Assembly: GCF_028728065.1 (NCBI RefSeq)
Contig: NZ_CP117811.1
Coordinates: forward strand, 1,116,001 to 1,180,000
Length of the DNA: 64,000 nt
Reading direction: 5' to 3'
Source of the DNA: Lentisphaera profundi
Lineage (GTDB): Bacteria > Verrucomicrobiota > Lentisphaeria > Lentisphaerales > Lentisphaeraceae
Each line of letters begins with the position of its first letter. Position 1 is the stretch's first letter. Below are positions 8,463 to 18,789 of this stretch, piece by piece. The position numbers and the translations under genes were made by a program. The notes beneath the pieces are model-generated. The model ran no database searches. It worked only from the letters and a program-made list of their open reading frames with translations, and was not told the origin of the DNA.

Positions 8463-9090
8463 GACATTTCCCAATGAAAGTTTCAATGAGTTCAAGCGCT
8501 GCTACTGATTGGCTTAAATCATGTGCTTCCTCAGTTAGTACATGGATCTCGGCATTTGGGAAGTTTTTGGATAATTGTAGAGAAACTTTAGGGTGCAAGA
8601 CACGATCCTTTCGTCCGCGGAGTAAAAGGACTTTGGTATCTGAATGGGTAGGGGCCAATATTTTAGTTTTTAGCAGATCAAGACCTTTAGATAATGCAGT
8701 GACGTTATAGAATTCTTTTTCGTGGCTAACACTACCCGCCAATTGTTGGAAATTTTTAATGAGCTTGTGGGGGTTTTCTTTGAGGCCTAATTGCATTTGA
8801 TCAATTTTTTCAATGAGTTTAGGGTCGGCATTATGGTTGCCACAGAAAGCATTAAACCCACTCAGGCAAATAATGCCTTTGCAGAGAGGTGATTCGAGGG
8901 CCTTATCAATATATAAGCTCCCAAGAGAGTAGGCGATAAAAATAAATTCTTGATTTGCTTCTGCAATTAAGAAGTCTTCGGGGCTCGTCTTGGCATGAGC
9001 ATAAAAACTCCAATCAAAGCAGGTGACTTGGCCAAGGAAATCGAAATATGAGTGATCGCAGGCCCAGCCAGGGATAGCTATTAGTTTCAT
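8455..9090 (-). CDS. bioH: Pimeloyl-ACP methyl ester carboxylesterase (alpha/beta hydrolase)
   Basis: 211 residues from ATG 9090, which overlaps the stop of the prepilin peptidase gene as ATGA; the longer frame to 9159 runs through that gene and is unlikely. The fold starts MKLIAIPGWACDHSYF (oxyanion region). The nucleophile serine lies in AYSLG, with Ala instead of the first Gly of GxSxG. The acid is in LRGRKDRVLHP and the histidine in EEAHDLS. Lying next to bioC, it most likely cleaves the methyl ester to end pimelate synthesis. It could belong to the BioG/BioV-like functional equivalents rather than true BioH. Confidence 0.82.
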   Translation of the reverse strand: MKLIAIPGWACDHSYFDFLGQVTCFDWSFYAHAKTSPEDFLIAEANQEFIFIAYSLGSLYIDKALESPLCKGIICLSGFNAFCGNHNADPKLIEKIDQMQLGLKENPHKLIKNFQQLAGSVSHEKEFYNVTALSKGLDLLKTKILAPTHSDTKVLLLRGRKDRVLHPKVSLQLSKNFPNAEIHVLTEEAHDLSQSVAALELIETFIGKCHD

Positions 9091-10241
9091 GATTTTAATA
9101 ATGCGACAAGATAACGGATTTGTTCTATATAAAGTGGCCATAGGAGAATCCATGACCAAGCAAAAATTGCAATAAAGGGAGCAAATGGAATGGCTCTTTG
9201 AGTCATTTTGGCTTCTTTTTTACTAATGATTAAATAGATCATGCCTAGCAGGCTGGCAAATCCAAGTGATACGAGGGCGCCTTGGATTCCAATAAATGCA
9301 GCGCAGAGAGTGATAAGACTTAAATCGCCACCACCAATGACCGCACTAGGGAAAGTGAGCTTGTTGATGAATATTTTTTGTTCGGGGTCAATTTTGTAGT
9401 CAAGTCCATCTTTGGTAGATTTTCCCTGGCGATTGACTTCAACTACTTGTTTGTCGCAAGTATGAAAACGAATTTTCTCATCTTTTTCACTTAAGATTTC
9501 TTTCCAAGCGAGGGGGTCATCACCTTCGGCTTGGCAATTGTCTTTGCGGAGGATGACTTGTACGGGGGGCTCGCATTCTATTGTGTGAGAGCCAAATACC
9601 TTACGTCCTAATTTTGCACATAAATACATAAAGGAATAAGCGATACTAACATTAAAGAGGCAATGAAATAGTGACCTAAGGCGAGGAGGGAAGCCATCTA
9701 AGATTGAATAGTTAGCTTGGATCTCGAAGAGGGAGTGCTGGGAACTTAGTAGTTGGCTATTGGGAAAGGCGAGTGCGAGGATGAAGGCGCAGGCAATACC
9801 AAAATAAATGAGTTGAATGGGAATGGTGCGAGTTTCAATATCAGTTAAACTAGCCGCAATGAGTATCGAGCTTGCGATTAGCGCAAGTAAAACCTGACTT
9901 AAGGGAAGCTGATAATGGCGACCCGCAAACATGACGCATAGCCACATTATACCAGTAATCGTTTCAATGACTAAGTAGCGTGGCGATATTGAGGTTTTAC
10001 AGGCACGGCATTTCCCTCGGAGAACAAGCCAGCCAATGATAGGGATGTTATCATAAAGCTTGATCTCGGTTGAGCATTTGGGACAATGAGATCCAGGGAC
10101 ACTTAAACTCATACCTAATGGGAGTCGCCAGATGACGACATTGAGGAAGCTCCCAATACAGCAACCTAGCATGAAGGTGAAGAGGCCTCCCACAGAGAAA
10201 AAATGATTGTAGAAAAAGTTAATTAATTGTGCTTCAGTCAT
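9087..10241 (-). CDS. pilD: Prepilin peptidase / N-methyltransferase (A24 family) with internal insertion
   Basis: 384 residues, about 100 longer than usual. The N-terminal domain has the cytoplasmic zinc tetracysteine, CPKCSTEI...GKCRACKTSISPRYLVIE, and LGCCIGSFLNVVIWRLP; then come several membrane helices. The first aspartate is in ASLTDIETRTIP and the second in GGGDLSLI. Between them an extra hydrophilic stretch (about residues 215-290) is inserted, which I do not recognise. It processes type IV pilins or pseudopilins such as the prepilin-like protein at 59015. It overlaps aroE upstream by 8 bp and bioH downstream by 3 bases. Confidence 0.9.
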   Translation of the reverse strand: MTEAQLINFFYNHFFSVGGLFTFMLGCCIGSFLNVVIWRLPLGMSLSVPGSHCPKCSTEIKLYDNIPIIGWLVLRGKCRACKTSISPRYLVIETITGIMWLCVMFAGRHYQLPLSQVLLALIASSILIAASLTDIETRTIPIQLIYFGIACAFILALAFPNSQLLSSQHSLFEIQANYSILDGFPPRLRSLFHCLFNVSIAYSFMYLCAKLGRKVFGSHTIECEPPVQVILRKDNCQAEGDDPLAWKEILSEKDEKIRFHTCDKQVVEVNRQGKSTKDGLDYKIDPEQKIFINKLTFPSAVIGGGDLSLITLCAAFIGIQGALVSLGFASLLGMIYLIISKKEAKMTQRAIPFAPFIAIFAWSWILLWPLYIEQIRYLVALLKS

Positions 10242-11082
10242 GAGGATAGGCTGCTTCGATTAGATTTTTTCGCATGATTTCTACAGGTGCTTTCATGTCC
10301 GTCCACATTTCCCAGGATTTAACACCTTGATGTAGTAGCATGCCTAAGCCTCCTGCTGTTTTACAGCCTGCTTCTTTGGCGGCAATTTGAAAGGGGGTCT
10401 CTTTATAAATCATATCCATCACTAAAATAGAAGAATGAAGTAAAGAGCTAGGGAAGGGTTGGGCATCTCCGTCCTTGAGTCCGAGGCTAGTGCATTGAAT
10501 AAGGATATCGTATTCTTGACAGATCTTTGTGTGCTTGGATAGATCACTGGAGGCAATGAATTGTGTTTCGCAGCCTGGATTCATTAGTTTGGCAGTATCT
10601 AATAAGAGTTGTGCATTAGCTTCGCTTCTATTAATGACGGTGATGGCTGTAGCGCCTGATTTAGCAATTCTCGCCGCAGCTGCTCTCGCGGCTCCGCCTG
10701 CGCCTACAAACAAAACTCTTTTGTTGTTGAGTGATATACCAAACTCTTCTTTGATGGCGGTTTCGATGCCATAACCATCAGTACTATAGCCATGGAGTTT
10801 TCCGTCTTTTTGGACAATGACAGTATTGACGCTTTGGCAAGCGAGAGCTTCTTTATCTACCCAATCTAATAAAGGGATAATATCTGCTTTTAGTGGGACG
10901 GTGCAATTCCAACCTTTATATGACTCAGCCTTTAGTCCATCGATAATACTATTGATGTCATCGGGGGGGCATTCGATTAAGTTATAATTGGCGTTCAAAT
11001 TCATTTCCTTAAAAGCAGGGTTATGAATACTGGGGGATAAAGAATGATTAACCGGCCATCCGATCAGTCCATATTTAAGCAT
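10234..11082 (-). CDS. aroE: Shikimate dehydrogenase (NADP+)
   Basis: 282 residues. It reduces 3-dehydroshikimate to shikimate in the aromatic amino acid pathway. Substrate-binding N-terminal domain: GLIGWPVNHSLSPSIHN and NCTVPLK with the catalytic lysine, then DWVDKEA and GYSTDGYG. Rossmann domain: VLFVGAGGAARAAAARI and NRS. C-terminal GLGMLLHQGVKSWEMWTD matches the family. It is the first gene of the overlapping run aroE-pilD-bioH-bioC-brkB-birA. The DAHP synthase of the same pathway lies at 26480. Confidence 0.95.
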   Translation of the reverse strand: MLKYGLIGWPVNHSLSPSIHNPAFKEMNLNANYNLIECPPDDINSIIDGLKAESYKGWNCTVPLKADIIPLLDWVDKEALACQSVNTVIVQKDGKLHGYSTDGYGIETAIKEEFGISLNNKRVLFVGAGGAARAAAARIAKSGATAITVINRSEANAQLLLDTAKLMNPGCETQFIASSDLSKHTKICQEYDILIQCTSLGLKDGDAQPFPSSLLHSSILVMDMIYKETPFQIAAKEAGCKTAGGLGMLLHQGVKSWEMWTDMKAPVEIMRKNLIEAAYPHD

Positions 11083-11168
11083 GAAGGTTTTTCCTGTGTT
11101 AAAATAATCATAATAGATTAACGAAGTTACATTCTAATTCAATCATTCTGCTTAACTATTATAAAGTA

Positions 11169-11396
11169 GTTTTATTACTTTCTGTCGAAGCTTTGCTTGT
11201 GTTGGCACTTGGTGTATGGGCTATCTCTAGTAAAAAGTTAGTACGGATGGATGCTTTTTGATATTTTGTAGTTCTGAGTTTTTTTGGTCTAAGTATTTGG
11301 CTTATAAGCTATACGTATATTTATGCTAGGCAGCAAAGAAAAGAGATTGTTAAAAAAGTTAAGAAAATTTTCAAAAGAGATTTGCGGAAAAAGTAA
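11169..11396 (+). pseudogene. Possible broken small membrane protein gene
   Basis: Seventy-five codons in one frame, interrupted by a single TGA at 11259-11261, encode two hydrophobic segments (SVEALLVLALGVWAIS and YFVVLSFFGLSIWLISY) followed by a strongly basic tail (RKEIVKKVKKIFKRDLRKK) and TAA. This is a plausible two-helix membrane protein with TGG changed to TGA. I see no convincing ATG and ribosome-binding site at the front. A chance open stretch cannot be excluded. Confidence 0.35.
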
Positions 11397-11490
11397 GTGG
11401 GGATATCCTAAGGGCCTTGTCAGAAACGACAGGCAAACAACAGAGCCGAAAGTGAGCGAGTTGACTGAGAAAGACGCAGATGTTTGATAG

Positions 11491-11513
11491 TTGAATTATA
11501 TGATAGTAACGGG
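11491..11513 (+). other. 5' arm of the 16S rRNA processing stem
   Basis: These 23 bases are perfectly complementary to 13203-13225 beyond the 3' end of the 16S gene. The long perfect duplex is the expected RNase III substrate for releasing pre-16S rRNA. Because both arms lie close to the gene, the transcription unit is self-contained. The rRNA promoter must lie upstream, between the aroE start and here; I could not fix it. Confidence 0.85.
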
Positions 11514-11609
11514 CTCCTAAATCATTTATGATTTAAGAGTTAATTTTTTCGAGAGAGAAAACTCAATAGAATAAAAAAAGTAATAAGTCAGAATCAAACA
11601 CAATCAAAT

Positions 11610-13125
<1,516 letters not shown>

Positions 13126-13155
13126 TTAAGGAATGAAAAAAGACTAACCTCTATT

Positions 13156-13171
13156 TAGAACTTCGGTTCTA
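13156..13171 (+). other. UUCG-tetraloop hairpin in the 16S trailer
   Basis: TAGAAC and GTTCTA form a 6-bp stem closed by a TTCG tetraloop within the 3' trailer of the 16S precursor, inside the large processing duplex. Confidence 0.6.
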
Positions 13172-13202
13172 TAACATGAGTGCTTTTTACATGACTTATT
13201 AC

Positions 13203-13225
13203 CCCGTTACTATCATATAATTCAA
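13203..13225 (+). other. 3' arm of the 16S rRNA processing stem
   Basis: Perfect 23-base complement of 11491-11513. It lies about 80 bases past the mature 3' end of 16S and directly ahead of a terminator, so transcription appears to stop after 16S alone. Confidence 0.85.
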
Positions 13226-13237
13226 ATATTGAGCATG

Positions 13238-13264
13238 AAGCGTCCATTAGGACGCTTTTTTTTT
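13238..13264 (+). terminator. Terminator of the 16S rRNA unit
   Basis: AAGCGTCC and GGACGCTT pair around ATTA, followed by a run of nine to ten T. It closes the stand-alone 16S transcript. From here to trkH (13457) I see no further gene. Confidence 0.92.
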
Positions 13265-13456
13265 GCCCAAATTAGTCGCGAACAGTAAATAGACTGACTG
13301 TGAATCATTTAATAGTGAGGTCTCAGTCAGTGCTTTATTCGAAAAATAAATAGCTATGCTAATAATGCTCTTTAAAGAGCAAGTCAGAAGAGGCGTAAAT
13401 ACTAGTTTATTGACGGAGAGGAAGTATATTCATGGCTAAATTTTAAGGAAGTGTGA

Positions 13457-14905
13457 ATGAAAGTTAAAGCAATTATCAGTGTGGTTTCGGTATTGATCAT
13501 GGTGATGGGTGCCGCGGTATCTTTGGCGGCGGTAGCATCTTGGATTATGCAAGATAGCTTAGCGGATACACAGGGCATTTTGAAATGCTCAGCCTTTTCC
13601 ATTTTAGGTGGATTAATTTTACATCTTAAGACAAGAGATAGAAACCACGAAGTGAATCCTCGAGAAGTCTATGCAATTGTTACAGTGGGTTGGTTATCGG
13701 TCTGCTTAATTGCAGCGATACCTTTTGTAGCCTTAACGGATATGAGTTTTACTGATAGTTACTTTGAAGTAATGAGTGGTTTGACCACGACGGGAGCGAC
13801 TGTTTTAACAGATATTGAGTCATTGCCGAAAGGCTTGTTATTTTGGCGTTGCTTTTGTAACTGGTTGGGTGGCTTAGGTATAGTGATTTTATCGATGGCG
13901 ATACTCCCTTTTTTGGGCTCCGGAGCGTATCAATTATTTAAAGCTGAAGCAACCGGTCCACAATCCGAGCAAATCACTTCAAGGGCAATTGATACGGCGA
14001 AAATTTTATGGGCTATTTATGTGGTTTTAACTTTAGTTTGTATAGGTATTTATCATTACTTAGATATGCCAATATTTGAAGCAGTTTGCCATGGTTTAAG
14101 TACTTTGTCTACAGGAGGGTATTCACCTTTAGCTTCAAGTTTTGGGAACTATGGTTATGCGGTTCTTTATGTGAGTACCTTTTTTATGATGGTGGCTGCA
14201 ACTAACTTTACACTTCACATAAAAGCTTTGAAGGGAGATATATTTTGTTATTTTCGCGATGAAGAGTTTCGTTGGTACTTAGCCACATTTCTCTTTGCGT
14301 TGACTTTGATAGCGTTCTTTTTAAATAGCGATTCAGGTTATGACCTTGCCGCGAGTTTTGCTCACTCAACCTTTCAAGTGGCGAGCTTAGAGACTTCCTG
14401 TGGCTTTGCTTCCGATGATTTTGATAAGTGGTCAACTCCTTCAAAAATCGTCCTCTTTTTGATTATGTTTATGGGAGGTTGCGGTGGATCAACTACGGGT
14501 GGTTTAAAAGTAGCCAGGATCGTACTTTTAGTTAAGTATACCTTTATTAAAGTTAAACAGATGATTTTGCCCCATAGTTTAATTAACCTTCACTTCAATG
14601 GGCGCCGCGTTAATGATGATATGATTCAGCGCTCACTGGCCTTCTTTTTTGCCTTTATTTTTCTCTATGCAATAACCGCTTTTTCACTGAGTTTTGCTCC
14701 GGGTATAGATATTACGACTGCACTCAGTGGATCGATTGCTTGCGTGGGCAATATGGGGCCTGGCTTCGCACTTTTGGGACCAGCGGAAACCTTTGCGTGG
14801 TTACCCGATTGGAATAAATGGATTCTTTGCATGGCAATGTTTTTAGGCCGTTTAGAGATTTTCACTGTTGTTATTGTTTTTGTACCCAATTTTTGGAGAA
14901 GGTAA
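13457..14905 (+). CDS. trkH: TrkH/KtrB-family potassium uptake membrane subunit
   Basis: 482 residues with around ten hydrophobic segments arranged as four membrane-pore-membrane repeats. The selectivity loops are visible: SGLTTTGATVL, STLSTGGYS, ETSCGFAS and CVGNMGPGF, each giving the conserved filter glycine. It imports K+ with the help of a cytoplasmic TrkA-type regulator, which is not seen in this window. AAGGA stands just before the ATG. The DUF1294 gene follows after two bases. Confidence 0.94.
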   Translation: MKVKAIISVVSVLIMVMGAAVSLAAVASWIMQDSLADTQGILKCSAFSILGGLILHLKTRDRNHEVNPREVYAIVTVGWLSVCLIAAIPFVALTDMSFTDSYFEVMSGLTTTGATVLTDIESLPKGLLFWRCFCNWLGGLGIVILSMAILPFLGSGAYQLFKAEATGPQSEQITSRAIDTAKILWAIYVVLTLVCIGIYHYLDMPIFEAVCHGLSTLSTGGYSPLASSFGNYGYAVLYVSTFFMMVAATNFTLHIKALKGDIFCYFRDEEFRWYLATFLFALTLIAFFLNSDSGYDLAASFAHSTFQVASLETSCGFASDDFDKWSTPSKIVLFLIMFMGGCGGSTTGGLKVARIVLLVKYTFIKVKQMILPHSLINLHFNGRRVNDDMIQRSLAFFFAFIFLYAITAFSLSFAPGIDITTALSGSIACVGNMGPGFALLGPAETFAWLPDWNKWILCMAMFLGRLEIFTVVIVFVPNFWRR

Positions 14906-14907
14906 TT

Positions 14908-15185
14908 ATGCAGGTTCCCGCCTTTATTATTTATAATTATTTAGTGATGAGTTTAATCACTTTTTTACTCTATGGCATCGATAAATGGAAGGCAAAAAAA
15001 GACTTGTCTAGAATACCTGAAAAAGTTCTGCATATCACTGAACTCTTGGGGGATGGCCTGGTGCCATTCTCGGACAGCTTTTTTGGCGCCATAAAACAGC
15101 GAAGCTCTCGTATCAAATAGTCTTTTGGTCGATTGTTCTTATTCATTTGATTTTATGGTATCTTAAGTTTACGAACAAGATTTAA
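14908..15185 (+). pseudogene. DUF1294 membrane protein, frameshifted
   Basis: The ATG at 14908 opens a short membrane protein (MQVPAFIIYNYLVMSLITF, then LLYGIDKWKAKKD..RIPE, the DUF1294 signature). In frame it would end at 15120 with a non-family tail. Restoring one G in the GGGGG run at 15048-15052 gives GGWPGAILGQLFWRHKTAKLSYQ and a second hydrophobic segment, exactly the family's second half, stopping at 15185. So this is a one-base deletion, an assembly error or, less likely, programmed slippage. Function of DUF1294 is unknown. Confidence 0.85.
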
Positions 15186-15372
15186 TTAACTTAAGTTTTA
15201 ACATGTAAAAGCTTCTTCGCTATTTAAAAAAGGCGCTTTTATCAGGTCATAAATCGCCATTCTGAAGAGGATTGATTTAACTAAGTCTTGATTTATTCCT
15301 CCCTTGATTTAGTCTGAATCACGAAAATTGCGCAAGGCGCAAATAATTATTATAAGGCAGGAGAAAATAAAG

Positions 15373-16599
15373 ATGTCTATTAAAAAAGTTGGAATATTAA
15401 CTGCGGGTGGTTTAGCACCATGTTTATCAACGGCGATTGGTCGTTTACTTGAGCGTTACACTGAAATCGCTCCAGAAATTGAAATCATTTGTTACACGAG
15501 TGGCTACAAAGGTCTTTTACTTGGTGATAAAATCACTGTAGATGCTGATATGCGTGCCAATGCAGCCGTACTCTATGAGCATGGCGGAAGTCCCATCGGA
15601 AATAGCCGGGTAAAACTTACTAATATTGCAGATTGTGAAAAACGTGGCTTAGTGAAGCCAGGTGAAAATCCTTTAGCGGTAGCAGCCAATCAACTCGTGA
15701 AAGATAAGGTTGATGTCCTTCACACCATCGGTGGTGATGATACCAATACTACAGCGGCAGACTTAGCTGCATATCTTGCAGATAATGATTATAAACTCAT
15801 TGTTGTGGGTCTTCCTAAGACTATTGATAATGATGTATTCCCAATTAAGCAATCTCTCGGTGCTTTTACAGCAGCAGAAGAGGGTGCGAAGTATTTTGAG
15901 AATGTTGTATCTGAACACAATGCGAATCCACGTATGCTTATCGTTCATGAAGTGATGGGTCGTAGTTGTGGTTGGTTAACAGCTTACACGGCCAAAATCT
16001 ACCGTGAGCGTTTAGCTAAACGCAATTTACTCCCTGCACTTGGTCTCAATAAAGAGCGTTTAGATGTGCATGCAATCTTCATCCCAGAAATGGCGATTGA
16101 TATTAAAGCTGAAGCAGCACGCCTTAGCCAAGTGATGGACGAACAAGATAACGTCAATATCTTTATTTCTGAAGGTGCAGGCCTCGAAGCTATTATTGCT
16201 GAGATGGAAGCTGCGGGTGAAGAAGTGCCACGCGATGCTTTTGGTCATGCAAAATTAGATGCAGTGAATCCTGGTAAATGGTTTGGCAGTCAGTTTGCTA
16301 AGCTTTTAAATGCAGAAAAAGTTTTGATTCAAAAATCAGGCTACTATGCAAGAGCAGCGGCTTCTAATAAAGAAGACTTGGCATTGATTAAGCTTTGTGC
16401 TGATAAAGCAGTTGAAGCAGCACTCGCAGGTATTGGCGGAGTCGTTGGTCATGATGATGATCAAAATGATGAACTTCGTGCTATTGAATTTCCTCGTATT
16501 GCTGGTGGTAAGCCATTCAATATTGATGAGTCTTGGTTTGATGATCTCTTAGCGGGTATTGGTCAAGCTAAGGGTGCTAAAGTCGAGTGCGCTCACTAA
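15373..16599 (+). CDS. pfp: Pyrophosphate-dependent 6-phosphofructokinase
   Basis: 408 residues from ATG 15373, which has AGGAG upstream (15358-15363); the longer frame to 15328 is not needed. It phosphorylates fructose 6-phosphate to the 1,6-bisphosphate. Signatures: GILTAGGLAPCLSTAI (nucleotide/PPi loop), GGDDTNTTA, where Asp replaces the Gly of ATP enzymes and marks PPi use, PKTIDNDV, MGRSCGWLTAY and PEMAID. PPi-type enzymes work reversibly, so it may serve glycolysis and gluconeogenesis. Phosphoglucose isomerase is at 35280. Donor specificity is inferred from the motif. Confidence 0.9.
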   Translation: MSIKKVGILTAGGLAPCLSTAIGRLLERYTEIAPEIEIICYTSGYKGLLLGDKITVDADMRANAAVLYEHGGSPIGNSRVKLTNIADCEKRGLVKPGENPLAVAANQLVKDKVDVLHTIGGDDTNTTAADLAAYLADNDYKLIVVGLPKTIDNDVFPIKQSLGAFTAAEEGAKYFENVVSEHNANPRMLIVHEVMGRSCGWLTAYTAKIYRERLAKRNLLPALGLNKERLDVHAIFIPEMAIDIKAEAARLSQVMDEQDNVNIFISEGAGLEAIIAEMEAAGEEVPRDAFGHAKLDAVNPGKWFGSQFAKLLNAEKVLIQKSGYYARAAASNKEDLALIKLCADKAVEAALAGIGGVVGHDDDQNDELRAIEFPRIAGGKPFNIDESWFDDLLAGIGQAKGAKVECAH

Positions 16600-16621
16600 G
16601 CCCAAGGCTTTAGATCAAAAA

Positions 16622-16659
16622 AAGCCGTTTAAGTCATTGACTTGAACGGCTTTTTTTTT
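16622..16659 (+). terminator. Terminator behind the phosphofructokinase gene
   Basis: AAGCCGTTTAAGTC pairs with GACTTGAACGGCTT (one wobble) around ATT, followed by a T-run. Confidence 0.92.
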
Positions 16660-16738
16660 ATGATTTTCAGCTACTTATTAAGGAACTTATTCCCGAAAAT
16701 GTAAGCTGAGTCAAACAGGGCCTTAGCGACTTCTCAAA

Positions 16739-17362
16739 TTAGAGTGTGCGCTGCAAAGCAACAACTTTTCCTTGGATATACACTTCTGAGGGTTCATAGA
16801 ATTGTGTTTCAAATTCATTGTTACAGGGGCGTAATTCAATCTTGCCATCAGTAAAGTAGAGTTGTTTAACAGTTGTATCACCATTCACCATTGCCACAAC
16901 AATGTCTTCTGCGTTAGCATTATCTTGTTGCTTAACAATGATGGAGTCACCATCTAAAATACCTGCATCGCGCATACTTTCGCCATTCACTAAAAGAGCG
17001 AAAAGTCGACCATCAGCACGGAGTCCTTGGAAGGAAGCGGGATCAATTTGGATTTCACGTTCGACATTTTCTTCTGCCATCAAAGGCATGCCTGCAGAGA
17101 TGCGACCCAAGAGGGGGATGCTCAGCATAAAAGAAAGATTGCGTGGACGAGTTGTGGTATTAGTTAAAGTCATGCTTCGGGCTTTACTACTACGAGTTAA
17201 GTAGCCTTTGCGTTGAAGTGCACGAACATGAGCAAAACTAGTGGCTGACTTAATATTAAAGCGCTCTGCAATTTCATAAATTGTGGGAGCCATACCTTCA
17301 CGAGTGGTGAAGTCTTCGATAAAGTCAAGAGTTTCTTGTTGACGATCAGTTAAACCTTTCAT
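16739..17362 (-). CDS. lexA: LexA repressor
   Basis: 207 residues. N-terminal winged helix (1-65: LTDRQQETLDFI, PTIYEIAERFNIKSATSFAHVRALQRKGYL) and C-terminal S24 self-cleavage domain. The scissile Ala90-Gly91 lies in RISAGMP, the serine nucleophile is Ser129 in GESM, and the general-base lysine is Lys166 in GDTTVKQLY. It represses SOS genes and is cleaved when RecA filaments form on damaged DNA. It is monocistronic. A 13-bp palindrome 32 bases ahead of its start is a candidate autoregulatory operator. Confidence 0.96.
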   Translation of the reverse strand: MKGLTDRQQETLDFIEDFTTREGMAPTIYEIAERFNIKSATSFAHVRALQRKGYLTRSSKARSMTLTNTTTRPRNLSFMLSIPLLGRISAGMPLMAEENVEREIQIDPASFQGLRADGRLFALLVNGESMRDAGILDGDSIIVKQQDNANAEDIVVAMVNGDTTVKQLYFTDGKIELRPCNNEFETQFYEPSEVYIQGKVVALQRTL

Positions 17363-17393
17363 AAAGAAGTACCTTATATTAATTAGTTAGTTT

Positions 17394-17406
17394 AAGTTAT
17401 TAACTT
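17394..17406. promoter_or_regulatory. Candidate LexA operator (palindrome)
   Basis: AAGTTATTAACTT, a perfect palindrome with one central base, 32 bases ahead of lexA. LexA genes usually carry their own operator at about this distance. The same 15 bases recur at 5603. It differs from the Gram-negative CTG(N10)CAG and the Gram-positive GAAC-type boxes, so it would be a lineage-specific site if real. Confidence 0.4.
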
Positions 17407-17596
17407 TTGAAACAAAATACAAGCATAAAATAGCTATTTATCAAAAATAAAGACTTCTTTTTATTAGCTTATAGATTATTTATTAATTTCTCAGCCCTGA
17501 ATTGAGCTAATGATAAGTAGCTAATGATTCGAATGGATGAAAAAATTAGATGTATTATAATGTGAGCTAAAATTAATAGAAGAGAGTGAGTGGCAA

Positions 17597-18166
17597 GTGA
17601 GCGAGGGGAATAATAGAGCAAGACCTAAAGAATTAGCTTATGCCAAGACTTTAGGGATCGATGAGCCTGAATCATATACCAAATTAGTTTTGAGTGATTT
17701 GATTGCGATTGCAAAAGGATCAGGATTAAAAGAAGTCCAAAGCTACCTCGCACTGAAAAAATATGCTGCTACGGCAGAGTCTTTTTCTTCAGTGCTTTAT
17801 ATGCAGGGACAGAGGCAAGCGAAAGCTATTGGCCGTGTGGAAGAAATTTACTTTGATCAAGAAAAAAAATGGGCAATGGTGCATTTTTCTTTAGCTAAAT
17901 ACGAGAGCTTCATGGGGCAGATCTGCATCGATTGGAATGAGCAGCTATTAATCCCATTACAAAAAATTTCTGATATGGTGTATTTATCAGAACTGAAAGC
18001 AGAGGAATTAGTGGGGCAATCGAAGGCTGAGTACGAGCAGGCTTTAGAGGCCTTAGTATTCACGAGTCAAAATGAAGCAAAAGTTAATGAAACTCCAAAA
18101 CCGAAAGTTAATCAAATCACGGATCAGATAAAGCGCGGCTTCAAGACTCTTTTTAATAAGAAATAA
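17597..18166 (+). CDS. Hypothetical cytoplasmic protein
   Basis: 189 residues from a GTG start; no family recognised. Charged, with no signal peptide or membrane segment. Residues ~60-130 look like a small mixed alpha/beta domain (GRVEEIYFDQEKKWAMVHFSLAKYE). The C-terminus is helical and basic and ends in KRGFKTLFNKK. It is divergent from lexA across a ~230-bp AT-rich spacer, so the two might share regulation. Codon use resembles the neighbours. Confidence 0.65.
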   Translation: MSEGNNRARPKELAYAKTLGIDEPESYTKLVLSDLIAIAKGSGLKEVQSYLALKKYAATAESFSSVLYMQGQRQAKAIGRVEEIYFDQEKKWAMVHFSLAKYESFMGQICIDWNEQLLIPLQKISDMVYLSELKAEELVGQSKAEYEQALEALVFTSQNEAKVNETPKPKVNQITDQIKRGFKTLFNKK

Positions 18167-18199
18167 ATATCTCCAAAGGAGGATAATTTAATATTTTAA

Positions 18200-18535
18200 T
18201 TTTAAATCATCCCCGTAGGGATATCCACCAGTCGATGGGTGGCAACCCTCGCAGGGAAGGGGACTCAGACGCTTAATAGCGGATTGAGGCTGCCGCCGCA
18301 GGCAGAGAAAATAATATTTTCACCCGCCTCTCAAGGTGGGCACACCTTGCAGGGAAGGGGACGGAGTCCCGAGACTACTATCAAATAAAATATAAAGGGG
18401 GATTATACCGCCTCACTCCAGCGGGGACGGAGTCCCGAGACTACTATCAAATAAAATATAAAGGGGGATTATACCGCCTCACTCCAGCGGGGAGGTGCTG
18501 CCAAACGGGCCCGGTTGCCACCGGGGGCGGATAAA
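18200..18535. repeat. Cluster of structured repeats (GGCA-loop hairpins and a 66-bp tandem duplication)
   Basis: This gene-free region holds hairpins GGGT-GGCA-ACCC (18237-18248) and AAGGTG-GGCA-CACCTT (18333-18348), and an inverted version CCGGT-TGCC-ACCGG (18511-18524). It also holds GGGAC-GGA-GTCCC (18358-18370) and CTGCC-GCCGC-AGGCAG-like arms. A 66-bp unit is tandemly duplicated exactly (18357-18422 and 18423-18488). The same motifs occur at 42.5 and 45.6 kb. GC content is higher than in the surroundings. No coding frame. Confidence 0.8.
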
Positions 18536-18789
18536 AAATCATAGAATTTTCACCACCTTGAAAGGCAATTAAAGCTAAATCCATTGAAAAGAAAACTAAT
18601 AATGATGAGGTCTTAAAAGAAGTTTTTATTTCCTTAAGTTCTTGATAGGAAAGAGAGTAAAACGATTAGGGAGAGCTCATTAAAGATCTTCTTGATTTCA
18701 CTCAAAAAATTATTGAATATTTTTTACGTTTTATACAGAAAACATATTTGAATTCGTGCTCACAGGTGGCATAGTTCAGTTCGTTTTTC

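Noticed and set aside
11259-11261. TGA as a selenocysteine codon
   Set aside because: No SECIS-like hairpin is evident after it, no selenoprotein family is recognised, and a start codon is missing; a broken gene or chance frame is simpler.
15048-15052. Programmed -1 frameshift in the DUF1294 gene
   Set aside because: The site does not fit the X XXY YYZ pattern and DUF1294 proteins are not known to need frameshifting. A one-base deletion or sequencing error is more likely.
18357-18488. Possible CRISPR array or satellite
   Set aside because: There are only two exact 66-bp units in direct contact, with no spacers and no cas genes. It is a simple tandem duplication inside a structured-repeat cluster.
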